The translations under genes were made by a program, and so were the position numbers. The notes under the pieces are model-generated. The model was given only the letters and a program-made list of their open reading frames with translations. It ran no database searches and was not told where the DNA came from. A stretch of 64,000 nucleotides of DNA from assembly GCA_010093485.1 (NCBI GenBank), contig MU001492.1:1969122-2033121 (forward strand), in the 5' to 3' direction. Numbering within the stretch: the first letter of the stretch is position 1; each line of letters opens with the position of its first letter. This DNA comes from Karstenula rhodostoma CBS 690.94. Taxonomy: Eukaryota; Ascomycota; Dothideomycetes; Pleosporales; Didymosphaeriaceae. Shown here piece after piece: positions 39,025 to 50,077 of this stretch.

Positions 39025-39873
39025 TCACCAAAAGTTTTTTAGGAGAGCTACGCAGATGTGCACATTTGTGCGCATTTGTGCCCATACTGTCTAGAGTGCG
39101 CAGGTATGCGCAGGTGTGCACAGGTATGCGCAGGCGTGCGCAGGTGTGCCAGATTTACACAAAATCTCTATAAAAGAGAATTTCTTTATTCTTTAATAAC
39201 TTTTATAATATTAAAGCTATAATTATAATTTTTTAATAGATTTATAGAGAAATCCTTATATAATTTTATTTATTTAAAAAAGTTAATTTTATATTATATA
39301 ATTATTTAATAATATAAAGAAAACTTTATTTATTACTAATTTAAATATATATTATATAATATTATATTATATTTATATACTATTAGTATTATATAATTAT
39401 ATTTTTAAATAATATTATTAAAAAGTCTATTAGTTATAGAGTTATTAATTAATATTTAAAATAAACTAGTTTTCTTTACTAAGTTACTAGTTTTTACTTA
39501 TTCTAATTCTTTAAATATATTATAAAACTATATTTTTTATATTTTTAATATAATAAAACCTTATATTTTAGGTTAAGGTAGAATTCCTATATAAGTTACT
39601 AGTATAACTAACCTATTATATTATTATATAGTAGTAAGGCCTTTAAAGCTTTAAATTTATAATTTTTTTATTTTTTTTTACTTACTAAGCTGCTTACTAA
39701 TATATTATTAATTTGCGTAAATATACGTAGGCTATAGATACGCACATGTGCACACATAAAAATATAGGGCTGGCTGGTACGCACTGGGCGCCTAGGGCAC
39801 TTAATTGTGCGCGAGCATGCGCAGGACTGCGCTGGCCGCCTATACGCACTAGCGAGGTGAAAACTTTTCATAA
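39025..39873. mobile_element. third, uninterrupted copy of the TIR element (849 bp)
   Basis: Flanked by TA on both sides (39023-39024 and 39874-39875), typical of Tc1/mariner-type insertion. The left end is tcaccaaaagttttttagga; the right end, reversed, is ttatgaaaagttttcacc. It has no coding frame, so it is non-autonomous. Both subterminal zones (39040-39160 and 39710-39870) are rich in CG, CA and TG, unlike everything around them, whereas the middle is AT-rich. Orientation is opposite to the other two copies. Confidence 0.8.
39101..39150. repeat. 10-bp minisatellite in the TIR element
   Basis: Five consecutive 10-bp units of the type caggtatgcg. The corresponding arrays in the other two copies lie at 16811-16860 (units tatatatacc) and about 43121-43160 (units such as tacctgcgta), in reverse orientation, keeping the 10-bp register. 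Confidence 0.85.
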
Positions 39874-42177
39874 TATAGTATTATTAGCCTATTTTAGTAT
39901 TATAGATTCTAATTTAGTATTCTACTATAGTTCTTAATATCTAAGTAGTTAAAAGGATACTAAGTTATAGAGTAGATTAGGGTAGTAAGTTATATTATTA
40001 AGTCTAATTATATTATTTCTCTAGTAATTTTATAATTTAAGGTAAATATTTCTATATCCTTATATCTAGACCTATATATTACTTACCTATATAAAGTCTC
40101 TTAGTATTAGTAGCTAAAGTAAAATAAATTAATTAATATTATTAAAGATATAATATATAATATTTAAATTAAGGATTAATAAGGTTTATAGTAGATATAT
40201 ATAAGGGTTAGATTAAAAGATTACTTAAAAACTTATAAGAATTATAGTAATTTTCTATCCTTTTAGTTATTTATTACTAGTCTCTAATATTTAGGTTAGT
40301 ATAGGAGTATATAACTATTTAATTTATAGTATTCTAGATTATACTTATTTAAATATATATATTTATTTTTATATTAAGGGATTATTTTAGATATTATATT
40401 TAATAAAATTATTCTATTCTAGTTATAGTTTTTACTATACTAAAGCTTTTTCTAAAAAAGTATAGTAATAATTCTTTAATATATATTTTATAAAATATAT
40501 AAAATACTTTTTTTTATTTATATCTTAATTTTTTATTTACTAGTAAGGTATTTTATTCCTTTTATAACCTCCCTACCTATATAGTATAGAGATATTCTAC
40601 CTATATAATATAGAGCTTTACCTATATAATATAAAAAATCCTTATCTATATAATATAAGTAAATTAGGGTTATATAATCTCTATAAGGATATTATTATAT
40701 TCTATTTTTATTTTTAAGTACCTTATATTTATATAGATATATTATTACTAGTATAAAAAGTATTCTTTTTAATACTAGTATTTAGTTCTCTTCTAGTAAT
40801 AAATATAGCTCTAATTATAGCCTTAACTAGATAATAGTACTCTATATAAAATTTAAACTTTTTTATTATATTTTAATATATTATCTCTTATTTATTTTAG
40901 AGGGCCTATTTAAAAGTAGTAGTATATATTTTATCTAGTACTATAATACTTTTTATAAAATTATTAAAAATAATTATATTATTTATAATCTCTATATAAT
41001 TTTATCTTTTAGTAGTAAATACTATATAATTATATTTAGCTAGCTAATAATTTTATTTAGTTAACCTTTTAGTATTTTAGATAATATATAGGTATTTATA
41101 TTATATTTATAGTTTTACTTTTTTATTATTAACTTCTACCTTCTTTATAATAAGGAGAATCTATTCTTTATATAATTTTTTAAAGAGGTAGTAAATACTA
41201 AATAGGTTAGCTATAATAGAACTCTATAAGTATAATATAAATTTCTCTACTCTCTATACTTCTATATAATATTTTATTAGTTCTATTTTATACTAATTAA
41301 ATTATAATTTATAGTATTTAATTTATAAATTCTACTATAACTTTTATATATTTATAAAAATATATAAGCTACTTAGTATTAGGTTATTATTATATATAAA
41401 TTAATATAGGTCTAGTAGTTATAATATTTATAATTATAACTTTAGTATTTTATTATTAGTTAAGTTAAATATATACTATACTTAGTTAACTCTTATTTAT
41501 ATTTTTAGTATTATTAACTATTCTATATACTATATAGAGGTAGTAAGAAAGGTTTTTATAAGTCTAATAAATAGTACTATATTATTTAGTATATATAGTT
41601 AGTAATAAGGTAGTAAAACTCTTAATTATTAAATCTACTATAAATAATAATAGATTACTATAAACTATAGATATAGATAGATTAGTTATATATTATATAT
41701 TTATATAAATTATTATAATTAATTATTATTCTAAGTCTAGCTAAGATATACTCTTAAATAGTACCTTAGTACCCTATACTAGTTTTAATAGTATAAAATA
41801 TCCTAGCCTCTCTTTTTATACTTACTACCTATTACTACTAGTAGTTACTATAACTTACTATAATAGTAAGTATACTATACTATAGATAATAATATATATA
41901 TATAATCTAATAAAGTTAGTTTTTATTTCTCTATTATAGAGTTCTAGAATTTTAAAGTTAACTCTTAATAAGTATACTACTATAGTTATAAGAGCTTAAA
42001 CTTATTTTATAATTATAACTAATTATATTTTAAACTATTCTATCTTTTTAATTTATACTACTAAGAAGATTATTAGATTATTAGCTAGATTTAAGATAGT
42101 ATTTATTTTAGAGCCCCTTAAACTAGTAGGTATATTTAATAATAATATATTAATTTAAACTTTTAAGTAATTAAAGT

Positions 42178-42678
42178 ATTATAAGGGGTTTCTTATATAT
42201 TTAATCTAGATCTATACTTTAAGAATTATTTAAGAAATAAGATATAATAGAAGTAAATACTAGATTAGTTAATAATTCTATATTATAATAGAATATAATA
42301 TAATAATATAAAAAGAAAACTAAGTATTTATATATAAATAAAGTATTTTAATTTAAATATAAAAGTTAACTATAAAGAATAAAAACTATATAAAAATTCT
42401 TCTAAACTATATACTAGTTATTTTAATTTTTACTATTTTAGAATCCTCTAATTTACTTCTATAAATCCTACTTTTTTAATAAAAATATCTACTCTATTCT
42501 TACTAAAATCTAGTATTTTTAAAATCTTATACTCTTAGTAAAATTATAGTTATATAATTTATAATATAAGTAGCCTTATAAATTTATATATAAGTATCTA
42601 TTAGTTTTATTTCTATTACTAATATTTTATATATAATTCTTTCCTTTCTTCTAGTCTAGTTCTACTATAATTATAATA
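42178..42678 (-). repeat. Ty3/gypsy LTR copy 3
   Basis: 501-bp LTR, direct repeat of copies 1 and 2. Its outer edge abuts agaaat, the same word that precedes LTR copy 1, so copies 1 and 3 probably mark the two ends of the original insertion. Confidence 0.8.
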
Positions 42679-43232
42679 AGAAATTCTATTTTAATCTAAA
42701 ATATAAGGTTTTATTATATTAAAAATATAAAAAATATAGTTTTATAATATATTTAAAGAACTAGAATAGGTAAAAACTAGTAACTTAATAAAGAAAACTA
42801 GTTTATTTTAAATATTAATTAATAACTCTATAACTAATAGATTTTTTAATAATATTATTTAAAAATATAATTATATATTACTAATAGTATATAAATATAA
42901 TATAATATTATATAATATATATTTAAACTAGTAGTAAATAAAGTTTTCTTTATATTATTAAGTAATTATATAATATAAAATAGATATTTTTAAATAAATA
43001 AAATTATATAAGGATTTCTTTATAAATCTATTAAAAAATTATAATTATAGCTTTAATATTATAAAAGTTATTAAAGAATAAAGAAATTCTCTTTTATAGA
43101 GATTTTATATAAATCTAGCACGCCTACACACACCTGTATATACCTGCGTATACCTACGTACTCTAGACAGTATAGGTATAAATGCGCATAAATATGCATA
43201 TCTACGCAGCTCTCCTGAAAAACTTTTCGTGA

Positions 43233-44241
43233 TGAAGTAGATAGTTAGGGTGCCAGGATTTCGTCCTTACTAGAGACCGCTGATAGCGCGGTGGTGATCG
43301 CGGACTTCGGCGATTACCATGAATGCATCGCTTACATGCACGTAAGAGAATTGGAAGGTGGGAGGTTAGCTGCGCTTGAACCTCTTTTTACAGTTTCTAT
43401 AAAGGGCAGCGGGTGCTGGATGGTAAGGGGGTTGGGGGTTGGTGGATTACTGAGGGGTTCGCTTCTGTCGCAGGCACGCATCTCGTGGAGCTACAGTGTT
43501 TATGTACGGATGCAGAATGTATATTCAAGTGGAGCTCCGATTTCATCAGGTGACGGTATAGAACGATACTGTGTACAAGATATTCGTTGCAGGAAGAGTG
43601 GGCTGCTGGAAGGCGCATGGCCGAAGAAGGGTGCGGCATCGCATCAACTCCCAGCACGAAAGTGTGGCGATATTTTTCTGGTGTGGTGGGATATAGACTA
43701 CTTATTAAGAGATTCTTCGTGAGTTTGGGAAGGGGAGGTGGTCGGGTTGGGTATTGAGGATTTTTACTCTGGATTGATATTGACTAAATATCATAGATCA
43801 TGACATGTGCAGGACGTTAAATGCCAATCAACCAGTTCTGTTTGACGCCAATTCAATGGTACGTTTTGCCGCGGCTCGCAAAAGCGCGCGAAGTATCACC
43901 TTTGACTAATTTAATTGAGCATGCCGAGGGGGTTTTCATTGACGTAGGCTGCTATTGGTTGTGGGAAGAGAGAGTATCATCCGCTTGACTGTTGAGAGAG
44001 GAGAATGCAGGGAAATTTGCAATGGCCGAAAGTGTACAATTCTGAAGTCATCTAACATTTACATGTGCATCGGAGTAATGGTGGTAATGCAGTGCGGCGG
44101 GCGGTAATATCAACGCAATGCCAGCTGCTTCAAATCTCTCGCCCCTTCCCTCCCCCCTCCCTATATCAAACAGTCCACCTCCTACAAGTCACTCGTCGCC
44201 CGCGTTTCCACGCTGCACACCTCCACAGCTAAGCTCCTTCC
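43233..44241. other. intergenic region bordering the AT-rich block
   Basis: Base composition is normal from the element end onward. A 143-residue open frame (43291-43722, plus) and an opposing 86-residue frame overlap. Neither resembles a family or has a convincing start context. No RNA was seen. Confidence 0.5.
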
Positions 44242-45095
44242 CTAAGCGACCTTGAAGCGGCGGGTGATGGCACGACGCTCAGCAGTCGACTTTTTGTTGC
44301 CTGCGAACCTCTTCGTCTTGTCGCACGGGATCGCAGCGTTGGCACTAGCATCCGCGCCGTTATTGGAATCCCCCTTGTTCTTGTTAGAATTCCCGGCGTC
44401 CGAGGCGCTCGCGGAGGCGGTGTCGCAAGGCTTCTTTGCGGTATTGGTGCTTGACGCGGCGGCAGCAGCAGCAACGGTCGAGCTAGCCGGCTCAATGTTC
44501 GCAGAAGCAGTGTCGCAGGGGTTCTTGGCCGCAGGGGTAGTTGTCGAAGCAGCAACAGCAGCGGCGGTGGCGGTGGCAGAAGCAGTGTCGCATGGGTTCG
44601 CAGCAACAATAGTACTCGCAGCAGTGGCAGTGGCTTGGTCGGCCGAGGCGCCAGTGTTTCCTTGACCGGCGGCATCGCATTGCGCTGTTCGATAAATCAG
44701 CTATTGTTCTTTTTCATCTCCCTGGAATCCACTTACTCTTCTGGTCAGAGCATGCCGACACACTCAGTGTCTTGTCACCACCGTTCGCCTTGTTCGCGCA
44801 ACTAGATAACGAATCAGTATTCGTCGTATACCACAGTACAGAGCTGGTCTTACGCGTTGAACTGCTGATCGCAGCTTCTCTGCAGCGCCGCCCCGATGTT
44901 TACGAAAGTGTCGCCCTTCACCTGGAACTTGCGGTCTGGGTTTCCCGAGTCTGTGATGGGCGTCGCGGCGATGCCACCAAGGGCTCCAGTGAACGTCTGG
45001 AAGTTCTGGCCTTGGCGCTTGCTGTGAGAAAGGTGCGCAGCCGGGGCCGCCAGGGCAACAGAGAGAAGAGTGGAGAGGATGGCAGCGGTCTTCAT
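44242..45095 (-). CDS. small secreted protein with PCDTASA repeats
   Basis: Exons 45095-44854, 44801-44737 and 44684-44242 join in phase to 249 residues. A signal peptide (AAILSTLLSVALAAPA) is followed by a Lys-Arg at 26-27, a likely Kex2 cut. The core has a Cys pattern RSCDQQFNACANKAN ... ACSDQKTQCDAA, which I know from many uncharacterised secreted proteins of Dothideomycetes. The tail is Ala/Ser/Thr-rich and carries three copies of PCDTASA and a fourth degenerate PCDKT. The last 25 residues are basic. Function is unknown. It lies 1 kb from the RIP-mutated block but shows no RIP damage. Frames read in the other phases here are artefacts of the repeats. Confidence 0.85.
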
Positions 45096-46159
45096 CTTGA
45101 AAGTGTTGTTGTGTAAGTGATAAAAATGGGTATAACAAGCGGTCAGAATCTGGGTATCGTAAAGAATGAAGTATGAATGTAATAACGAGTAACCAGACTC
45201 AAAGAATGTAAGTGCACAAAAGCAGTAAGGAACGAAAAACTGTTGGGATCGAAACTGATGAGCGTGGTGAAGCTGTGTGCTGGCGCCAGTGTACTTATAC
45301 TGGCGCTTATGCGTCGTCGGTTCGTTAGTCCTGCCATCATGGCCAAACCCTCTTCGAAATCCGCGCATTCGAGACCGTTGACGGCAGAGACATCTGCTCG
45401 CATCGCTCCTGCTTCCCTGGAATAATTTTGTTACTGCGTTCCCTAGTCTTGAACTGGTGGACCTCGCGGTGCTAAGCTTTTCATGTAGGCAAAGCTTGAC
45501 CTTTAAGATCCAATCGGAATACTGGATCGGTCTGGCTTGGAACCCATTGGTGCTTGATCGTGTTTGAGAGTAGGCTTTTACTTGCGCGAGCGGAGGATCT
45601 GGGGATCGCATTGACGTTTCGGGCGGCTGTCCGGGTTTCTGGTAAGCGGCTGAGTATCGCACCTTCATGGAAAGAGCTGTCGGGTTTACGACACACAGAC
45701 ATACAGCGAAAGCGCTTCAACTTGATGTAAAAGATCCGCTGTTGAACCTAATGGAAGCAGTGCGCGGCATGGCTGATATCACCTTGCGTGGTGTGGTTCA
45801 TGGGATCATGAGTTCGGCTTTCGCTCTAATCCCTGGCGGCGATCATGCACATCTTGAGGCATCTCGTGAAAGGAAAGCCCCAACCCCAACGAAACCAACC
45901 CTAACCTTGATATTGCGCAATTCCACTAATAGAATACCTTGAATTACCGCTGCAGGTCCCCGCTAACAGATCCTGATAACGTTGAGACGATTCGAGTGCA
46001 TCGAAGGATGTAGCGAAGAACGTTCTGAACAGGGTGCGAGGCGAAGGATACATACTAGGCCAAGGAAGGTCCGCGGATAAAGGGCGCCCAAGATTCGCGT
46101 TAATCACTTGTGAGCTAGAATGTCCCTCCGCAATTCATGGTCTTCCATTTTTGAATGTC
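45096..46159. other. intergenic region
   Basis: About 1.06 kb between the small secreted protein start and the stop of the 2EXR-like gene. No supported gene or repeat. It should hold the promoter of the secreted protein. Confidence 0.55.
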
Positions 46160-47455
46160 TCAGTCATGGCGTGGCTGTTCATTCCATCGCACAAGTTGGC
46201 CCGGGGATTCGTCGCTCAATCCACTTGAATGTGGCAGATTCTTCCATTTCAGTCTCAGGCGTAGCTCAACCATGTCAGGCGAAATATTCGCATCCTGTCG
46301 ACGAGCATCTGAGATGTAGTGGCTTGCAGCTGCTCCATCACGAAGCTTGGTGCACGCCTTAGATGCCTTGAGGGATAGCACAGCTTTCGCGCGACCCGTC
46401 AAATTCATGTTCTCTTCTTTGACGTACGATGGGAAATTTTCGAACGTGAGTCGATTTACCAGTCGATTGTCTTCGGTAAGGTATGCAATCCCTTCCTCTG
46501 CAACACGCCGAGCGGCTAAGTAGCTGGAGACTGCTTGGTCTGGATGTCGTTTGGCTTCAATCAGATATGCGAGGACGAGCTTGCTGTACAAGTCTGCAAC
46601 AGATTCGAATAATGATGCTTTGGCGTAGTATTCGTTGTGCTGAAAGCCCGTGGAAGCGTGGAAATCCCACACGATATCAAGCGCTTGCAAGAGACACCGC
46701 AAGTTTGCAAAATTCCATTGCATATCCAGATCTGATTTTACACACGCGGGAAACATGTTGTTTCGTATGCAAGACCTATAGGAGGCGTATGCCCCAGCGA
46801 ACTCGTACCAGATGCGGTCTTGATCGTTCAGTAGCTTAGCCATCAGCTGCTGGTGATAGTCTGGGTGTAGTGGTCCTCGAATACTCAGGGCTTTGAAAGC
46901 CGGTAGACGCGGAATGGACATGACAGAACCGAATACCAACTCAGAAAAGCGAAGTCTAGAATAGCGGAATATGTTGTGTATCTGAAACTGACCAATTGAT
47001 ACTTGCGTCGGCCTGCTGAGAGCTGCTGCGAGATCATGCATGAAATATCGCAAAGCCTGCGCGGTGATCACGAAGGCGGCTCGCAGAAACCAAGGGAATT
47101 TCCCGGGCCGCGAGCCAATGGTCAACAGTTCCATACTCATCGCGAAGCGACCATGCGACGCGATCTGGGAGAGGTTGTCGACTGTGAGGCAAGGATAGTG
47201 GATCCGAGTTGGCGGCTTCAGTGACAAGAGACGGAAAACATCATAGTCAGGCCTGACAATTATGAAGAGATTCTTAGCGTAGAAGATGTCGCGACTCTCA
47301 GCGTAGACCTGGCGATTGGTGTAGAGAAGGCTGGTAGATACATCGTTGGGCCGAAACAGGTATTGTCCTTCTCGGGCAGCAGGGGGAACGAGCAGCTCGG
47401 TATATATTTGTTCGCGGACAGTTATAGGCAAGTCAAGAAAAGACTTCGGGTTCAT
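46160..47455 (-). CDS. 2EXR/F-box-like fungal protein of unknown function
   Basis: Intronless frame of 431 residues. The N-terminus, SFLDLPITVREQIYTELLV, has the pattern of the fungal 2EXR/F-box-like proteins, followed by SLLYTNRQVYAESRDIFYAKN, which is typical of that group. The rest is largely helical with no catalytic motif. Proteins of this kind are numerous in filamentous ascomycetes and may act as adaptors, but no role is established. Its start is divergent from the aminopeptidase gene, about 830 bp away. Confidence 0.82.
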   Translation of the reverse strand: MNPKSFLDLPITVREQIYTELLVPPAAREGQYLFRPNDVSTSLLYTNRQVYAESRDIFYAKNLFIIVRPDYDVFRLLSLKPPTRIHYPCLTVDNLSQIASHGRFAMSMELLTIGSRPGKFPWFLRAAFVITAQALRYFMHDLAAALSRPTQVSIGQFQIHNIFRYSRLRFSELVFGSVMSIPRLPAFKALSIRGPLHPDYHQQLMAKLLNDQDRIWYEFAGAYASYRSCIRNNMFPACVKSDLDMQWNFANLRCLLQALDIVWDFHASTGFQHNEYYAKASLFESVADLYSKLVLAYLIEAKRHPDQAVSSYLAARRVAEEGIAYLTEDNRLVNRLTFENFPSYVKEENMNLTGRAKAVLSLKASKACTKLRDGAAASHYISDARRQDANISPDMVELRLRLKWKNLPHSSGLSDESPGQLVRWNEQPRHD

Positions 47456-48289
47456 CGTCGCTGGTACTGTGTCGGCGGTGGATGGGCAGGTTGGTGGAGG
47501 CAGGAAGGAGTGGCCGGAAGCACGACTTGAGTTCTGTGGTCTGTGCGCTTAGCGTTCCGAGAGCGTTGAGCGAGCGCGCCATCCCTCCCCAGGTCATCTC
47601 CATCCTCATCCTGTATGATTCCACCTCACTGCTCCATCTGAGCCGCTGTTTACGCCATTATCGGTTGTGTACACAATGACCATCGCAGAGCGCGCCCGCA
47701 AAACCAATCGGAACGTGCCACAGCGACAGGAAGGCTTTGTTCCGATCCCATGCAGCGCAGCTCGCCGGGGAAGAAATGGCGCCACCTCTGGTCACGTCGG
47801 TGCCATGGACATGGAGGAACAGCTACTCTTCCAATCTCGTCTGGCTCTCGTCGTCGCGTAAGCGTGGAGCATTAATTACAATCAGGAAGGCAACCGGCGC
47901 ACCCGGCCTTGGCATAGTCCAAAGCTTGACAAGCCCAGAAGCACGGCACAGTCATGGAGCGCTAAGCCTTCTTATCGTCTTCTTGGCTTTGGCTTGGGAA
48001 ACGAACTTGTTTCCCGCATACGGGGCCTCGGAGCATCTGCTCCCCAATGGCAAATGGGAACCACCGCCAAGCTGCTGACTTATTGGTCGTCGCATATAAC
48101 TCCTACCACATTAAGAAGGTCGTTATCCTTCGCATGCTCGCCCTGTACGTTCGCCATCCAGGAACCGGGCTGAACACGAGATCCCAAGCAGCTATAAAAC
48201 ATGGCCAAGTCACTGCCTGCAGGGAAGCTCTATCCTGAGCTCTTTGTTCTCCAGCTTCAGGAACAGGCCAGTCGTATCAATCCAGCGCC
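47456..48289. other. divergent promoter region
   Basis: About 830 bp between two divergent starts. Short open frames only. A TATA box for the aminopeptidase lies near its right end. Confidence 0.6.
48193..48199 (+). promoter_or_regulatory. TATA box of the M28 aminopeptidase gene
   Basis: TATAAAA, 97 bp upstream of the start codon at 48290. Confidence 0.6.
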
Positions 48290-50077
48290 ATGAAGGTCGC
48301 AGTAGCAACTCTAGCCGCCGTCGGGGCAACCGTCGTCAATGGCGCAGCCATTGATCCTCGCGGGAACAAGCTGGTCACCTCGGTCCGTGCTGCACTGATC
48401 ATACCAAGCTCCAGCTGACATCCAATTGCAGGAAGGTCTGCGCAAGCTGATCAAGGTCAAGGCTTTGCAGGAGAAGGCACATCTCTTCGAGCGCTTTGCA
48501 TACGACTCGCCCGACAAGAACAGAGTCATCGGCAGCGAGGGACACCAGGCGACCATTGACTACATCACAAAGACCCTCAAGAAGTACTCAAAGTACTACG
48601 ATGTGTACCAGCAACCCATGCCGTTGTCTGTCGGCCTGAGCGCGAATCTCACCGTCAATGCCAAAGAAGTCGCCGTGGACGCCGTGGGACTTGCTCCAGG
48701 TGGTAGTGCCTCGGGACCTGTCGTCGCCATTCCCAACTTGGGCTGCGAGGAGGTAAGGATGCGCCCCTGGTACTTGCATGTCTACCTCGTACTGACATGT
48801 GGCAGGCCGACTTTCCCGCTGATTTGAGTGGTTCAATTGCACTTATTTCCCGAGGCAGTTGCGTTTCTGGAGAGAAAGTTGCTTTTGCTGCGTCCAAGGG
48901 CGCCGTTGGCGTTCTGATCTACAACAACGCAGACGGAAACCTTGCCGGCTACTCGCTTCAGCGTTTCCAGGTATCAGACGGTGAATACGTACCTACTGGA
49001 GGCATCTCTCAAGCAGCTGGGGAGGGTTTCGTCACGTTGCTTGCTTCTGGAGGCAGCGTCACTGCAGAGCTCACCACTACATCCAAAGATGTCACCACCT
49101 ACAATATTATTGCTCAGACCAAGGGTGGTGACCAGGACAACGTTATTCACGTCTCCGGCCACTCCGATTCTGTTGCTCAAGGACCTGGCATCAACGACAA
49201 CGGCTCAGGCTCGATTTCCATCCTCGAGACTGCAATTCAGCTTACGCACTTTGCTGTCAAGAACGCTGTGCGCTTCAGTTGGTGGTGAGTCGATCGGTTT
49301 CATTGTGGCGCAACGTGTTGCTAATTGCCACAGGACTGCCGAAGAATCGGGCTTGCTCGGTGCGGAGCACTATGTTAAGTCTCTCAACCAGACCGAGAAG
49401 GACAAGATCCGTCTACTCCTTGACTTTGACATGATGGCCTCTCCCAACTATGCTTACCAGATCTACGACGGCGATGGTTCAGCTTTCAACCTCACTGGCC
49501 CTGCCGGCTCTGCAGAAGCGGAGGCTGAGTTTGAACACTACTTCGACAAAATTGCCAAGGTGAACCACACTGAAATCGAGTTCGATGGCCGCTCTGATTA
49601 CGGTCCGTTCCTGGATGCCGGTATCGCTGCTGGTGGAATCGCCTGCGGAGCCGAGGGAATCAAGACCCAAGAGGAGTTCGAAATGTTTGGTGGCGCGGCA
49701 GGTGTTCCCTACGACGTCAACTACCACGAGGATGGTGATACTTACAACAACCTGTAAGTCTACCGGGGTACGATGTGGGTGTTTCTGCTGTTGTCAGTGT
49801 CTGGAAATTTCAGACATTGGTTACAAGCTCGAGCTAGAGCCATAACACCTCCGTCTACCCAACTCTCTCTATTTTTGACTATTACTGACTTTGTACCTCC
49901 CTATTTAGGAACTTCGACGCTTTCATTGTAATGGCAAGGGCCATTGCGCACTCTACGGCAACGTACGCACGCAGCTTCGACAGCCTGCCGCCTAAGAACG
50001 CCACGGCTATCAAGGCACGGAGCGACGCCAACCAGTTCAAGTACAAGAAGAGCGCGAGGTATCTTAGCATGATCTAG
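48290..50077 (+). CDS. secreted M28 aminopeptidase with PA domain
   Basis: Five exons, 48290-48382, 48432-48752, 48806-49284, 49334-49753 and 49909-50077, give 493 residues, the usual size of fungal M28 (aminopeptidase Y-like) enzymes. A signal peptide ends near VNGAA. A protease-associated domain follows (SGSIALISRGSCVSGEKVAFAA). The catalytic domain shows the metal ligands: His in VSGHSDSV (about 257), Asp in INDNGSG (about 269), Glu-Glu in TAEESGLLG (about 301-302), Asp in DFDMMASPNY (about 330) and His in NYHEDGDTYNN. All are present, so it should be active, releasing N-terminal residues from peptides outside the cell or in the vacuole. The first donor (gtccgt) is unusual but keeps the phase and the family's VTSEGL junction. 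Confidence 0.94.

Larger units (their letters stand above)
34321..41906 (-). mobile_element. Ty1/copia element nested in the gypsy element
   Basis: The LTRs are 271 bp: the right is 41636-41906, the left is 34321-34546 plus 35761-35805 (226 + 45 bp, matching the right copy exactly in length). A polypurine tract (aagggggta on the minus strand) sits directly beside the left LTR. On the minus strand the copia words KALYRL (37010-37027, from KALYGL) and FYIDNIIIT (36868-36894, from the YVDD-type catalytic motif) are legible despite RIP. The element is also broken by a TIR element at 39025-39873. It is dead. Confidence 0.82.
28298..42177 (-). mobile_element. Ty3/gypsy internal region, interrupted by a copia element
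   Basis: Gypsy sequence is 28298-34320 and 41907-42177, about 6.3 kb, which with two LTRs gives about 7.3 kb, a normal size. The reverse-transcriptase core can be read on the minus strand at 31306-31329 as YLNNILIY, the RIP-altered form of YLDDILIY. It is preceded by the remnant of the palm/finger motif and INKALY. Stops are almost all TAA/TAG. The coding direction agrees with the polypurine tract at LTR 2. No part is functional. Confidence 0.82.
15205..43232. mobile_element. outermost non-autonomous TIR element, split by nested insertions
   Basis: The left part is 15205-15497 and the right part about 42679-43232. They abut logically: the left part stops where the right part starts, as judged from the uninterrupted copy at 39025-39873 (in inverse orientation). 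Ends carry a short inverted repeat around AAAAGTTTT, and the restored length is about 0.85 kb with no frame, so it is MITE-like. The break is flanked by agaaat on both sides (15492-15497 and 42679-42684), a target-site duplication of the LTR element that split it. The right end retains C-G and T-G dinucleotides while the left part is heavily RIP-mutated. Confidence 0.75.

Noticed and set aside
39668..39937. Two short opposing frames at the right end of the third TIR element
   Set aside because: They are chance frames in the GC-preserved end of a non-coding element.
15205..43232. AT-rich block as a centromere or mitochondrial insertion
   Set aside because: Decayed LTR retrotransposon motifs, LTR pairs and loss of CA/TG explain the composition. 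No mitochondrial gene words were seen; a centromere cannot be tested from sequence alone.
43291..43722. 143-residue open frame next to the AT block
   Set aside because: An opposing frame covers the same DNA and no family feature or signal peptide is present.
44229..44675. Long Leu/Pro/Arg-rich and Ala/Val-rich frames in the other phases of the small secreted protein gene
   Set aside because: The spliced third-phase reading continues the signal-peptide exon and explains the DNA; the others are shadows of its repeats.
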